A stretch of 64,000 nt of DNA from Rhodeus uyekii. Taxonomy: Eukaryota; Chordata; Actinopteri; Cypriniformes; Acheilognathidae. The stretch is taken from positions 3,472,001-3,536,000 of the forward strand of contig JAWRVZ010000014.1 of NCBI GenBank assembly GCA_037043235.1, written 5' to 3'. This document shows positions 63,931 to 64,000 of this stretch, piece after piece (the first letter of the stretch is position 1; every line of letters begins with the position of its first letter). The notes beneath the pieces were generated by a model. That model was not told the origin of the DNA. It saw nothing but the letters and a program-made list of their open reading frames with translations, and ran no database searches. The position numbers and the translations under genes are program-made.

Positions 63931-64000
63931 CTAACTGGGGTGCAGTTTAGGAAGCAGACAAACTGGCTAAACCGACTGTCTGCTAGCTGTCTCACGTCAC

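Noticed and set aside
1..64000. CRISPR arrays, bacterial operons, tRNA or rRNA genes
   Set aside because: Tandem repeats present are microsatellites or minisatellites without spacers; no tRNA- or rRNA-like sequence was recognised, and the content is clearly from an animal genome.

Overview
The window looks like intergenic, heterochromatin-like DNA from a teleost fish, probably an ostariophysan/cypriniform. The evidence is the mix of elements: DIRS and Ngaro-type tyrosine-recombinase retrotransposons, L2/CR1/Rex-like, L1 and Tx1-type LINEs, many hAT elements, Tigger, piggyBac and Gypsy remnants, and long (TA)n, (GA)n, (GT)n and (ATT)n arrays. I recognise no intact host protein-coding gene, tRNA, rRNA or CRISPR array. 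Nearly every long reading frame is a fragment of a transposable element, usually broken by stops or frameshifts. Family names below come from recognised protein motifs and termini; no database search was run.

Layout. 1-2 kb: (TA)n, a solo LTR with a 5-bp target duplication, and the 3' end of a LINE. 1.98-8.13 kb: an almost complete minus-strand DIRS element with inverted terminal repeats and an internal complementary region, inserted in that LINE tail and itself carrying a ~1 kb retroelement. 8-20 kb: small fragments (hAT ends, a LINE endonuclease, a hAT MITE with 8-bp TSD, a solo LTR, a decayed DIRS recombinase, a LINE RT, a DIRS end) in otherwise featureless DNA. 20.6-24.8 kb: a Tigger-type element bounded by TA, containing an NRF1-like promoter motif cluster and exon-like segments. 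25.6-28.8 kb: a non-autonomous LTR retrotransposon with 309-bp LTRs, a GTGAC TSD and in-frame decapeptide repeats; a ~0.77 kb copy of the neighbouring Tigger end lies inside it.

28.9-38.3 kb is the most structured part. A spliced, minus-strand hAT (ZBED-like) transposase pseudogene is cut in two by a ~6.9 kb element whose ends have the order P-Q-P...Q. That is the split-direct-repeat arrangement of Ngaro-type YR retrotransposons, but no RT or recombinase is visible inside; there are three internal tandem units and an inserted L2 LINE with a 10-bp TSD. A hAT MITE sits in one intron of the transposase. 39-46.4 kb: a DIRS end, a piggyBac pseudogene, a Gypsy pol pseudogene, a hAT element carrying part of a Tigger, and a BED-finger hAT fragment. 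46.9-55.3 kb: a LINE tail, an L1 pseudogene, then a second DIRS whose recombinase frame is split by a well-preserved L2 LINE. 56.4-62 kb: two minus-strand Tx1/L1-type LINEs, the first ending in a microsatellite. 62.1-62.9 kb: a TA-flanked MITE with four 71-bp repeats. 62.9-64 kb: the 5' part of an L2/CR1-type LINE (ORF1 with esterase domain) running off the window.

No genes work together as a host pathway. The biology here is layered transposition, and the nesting gives a relative order of insertions.
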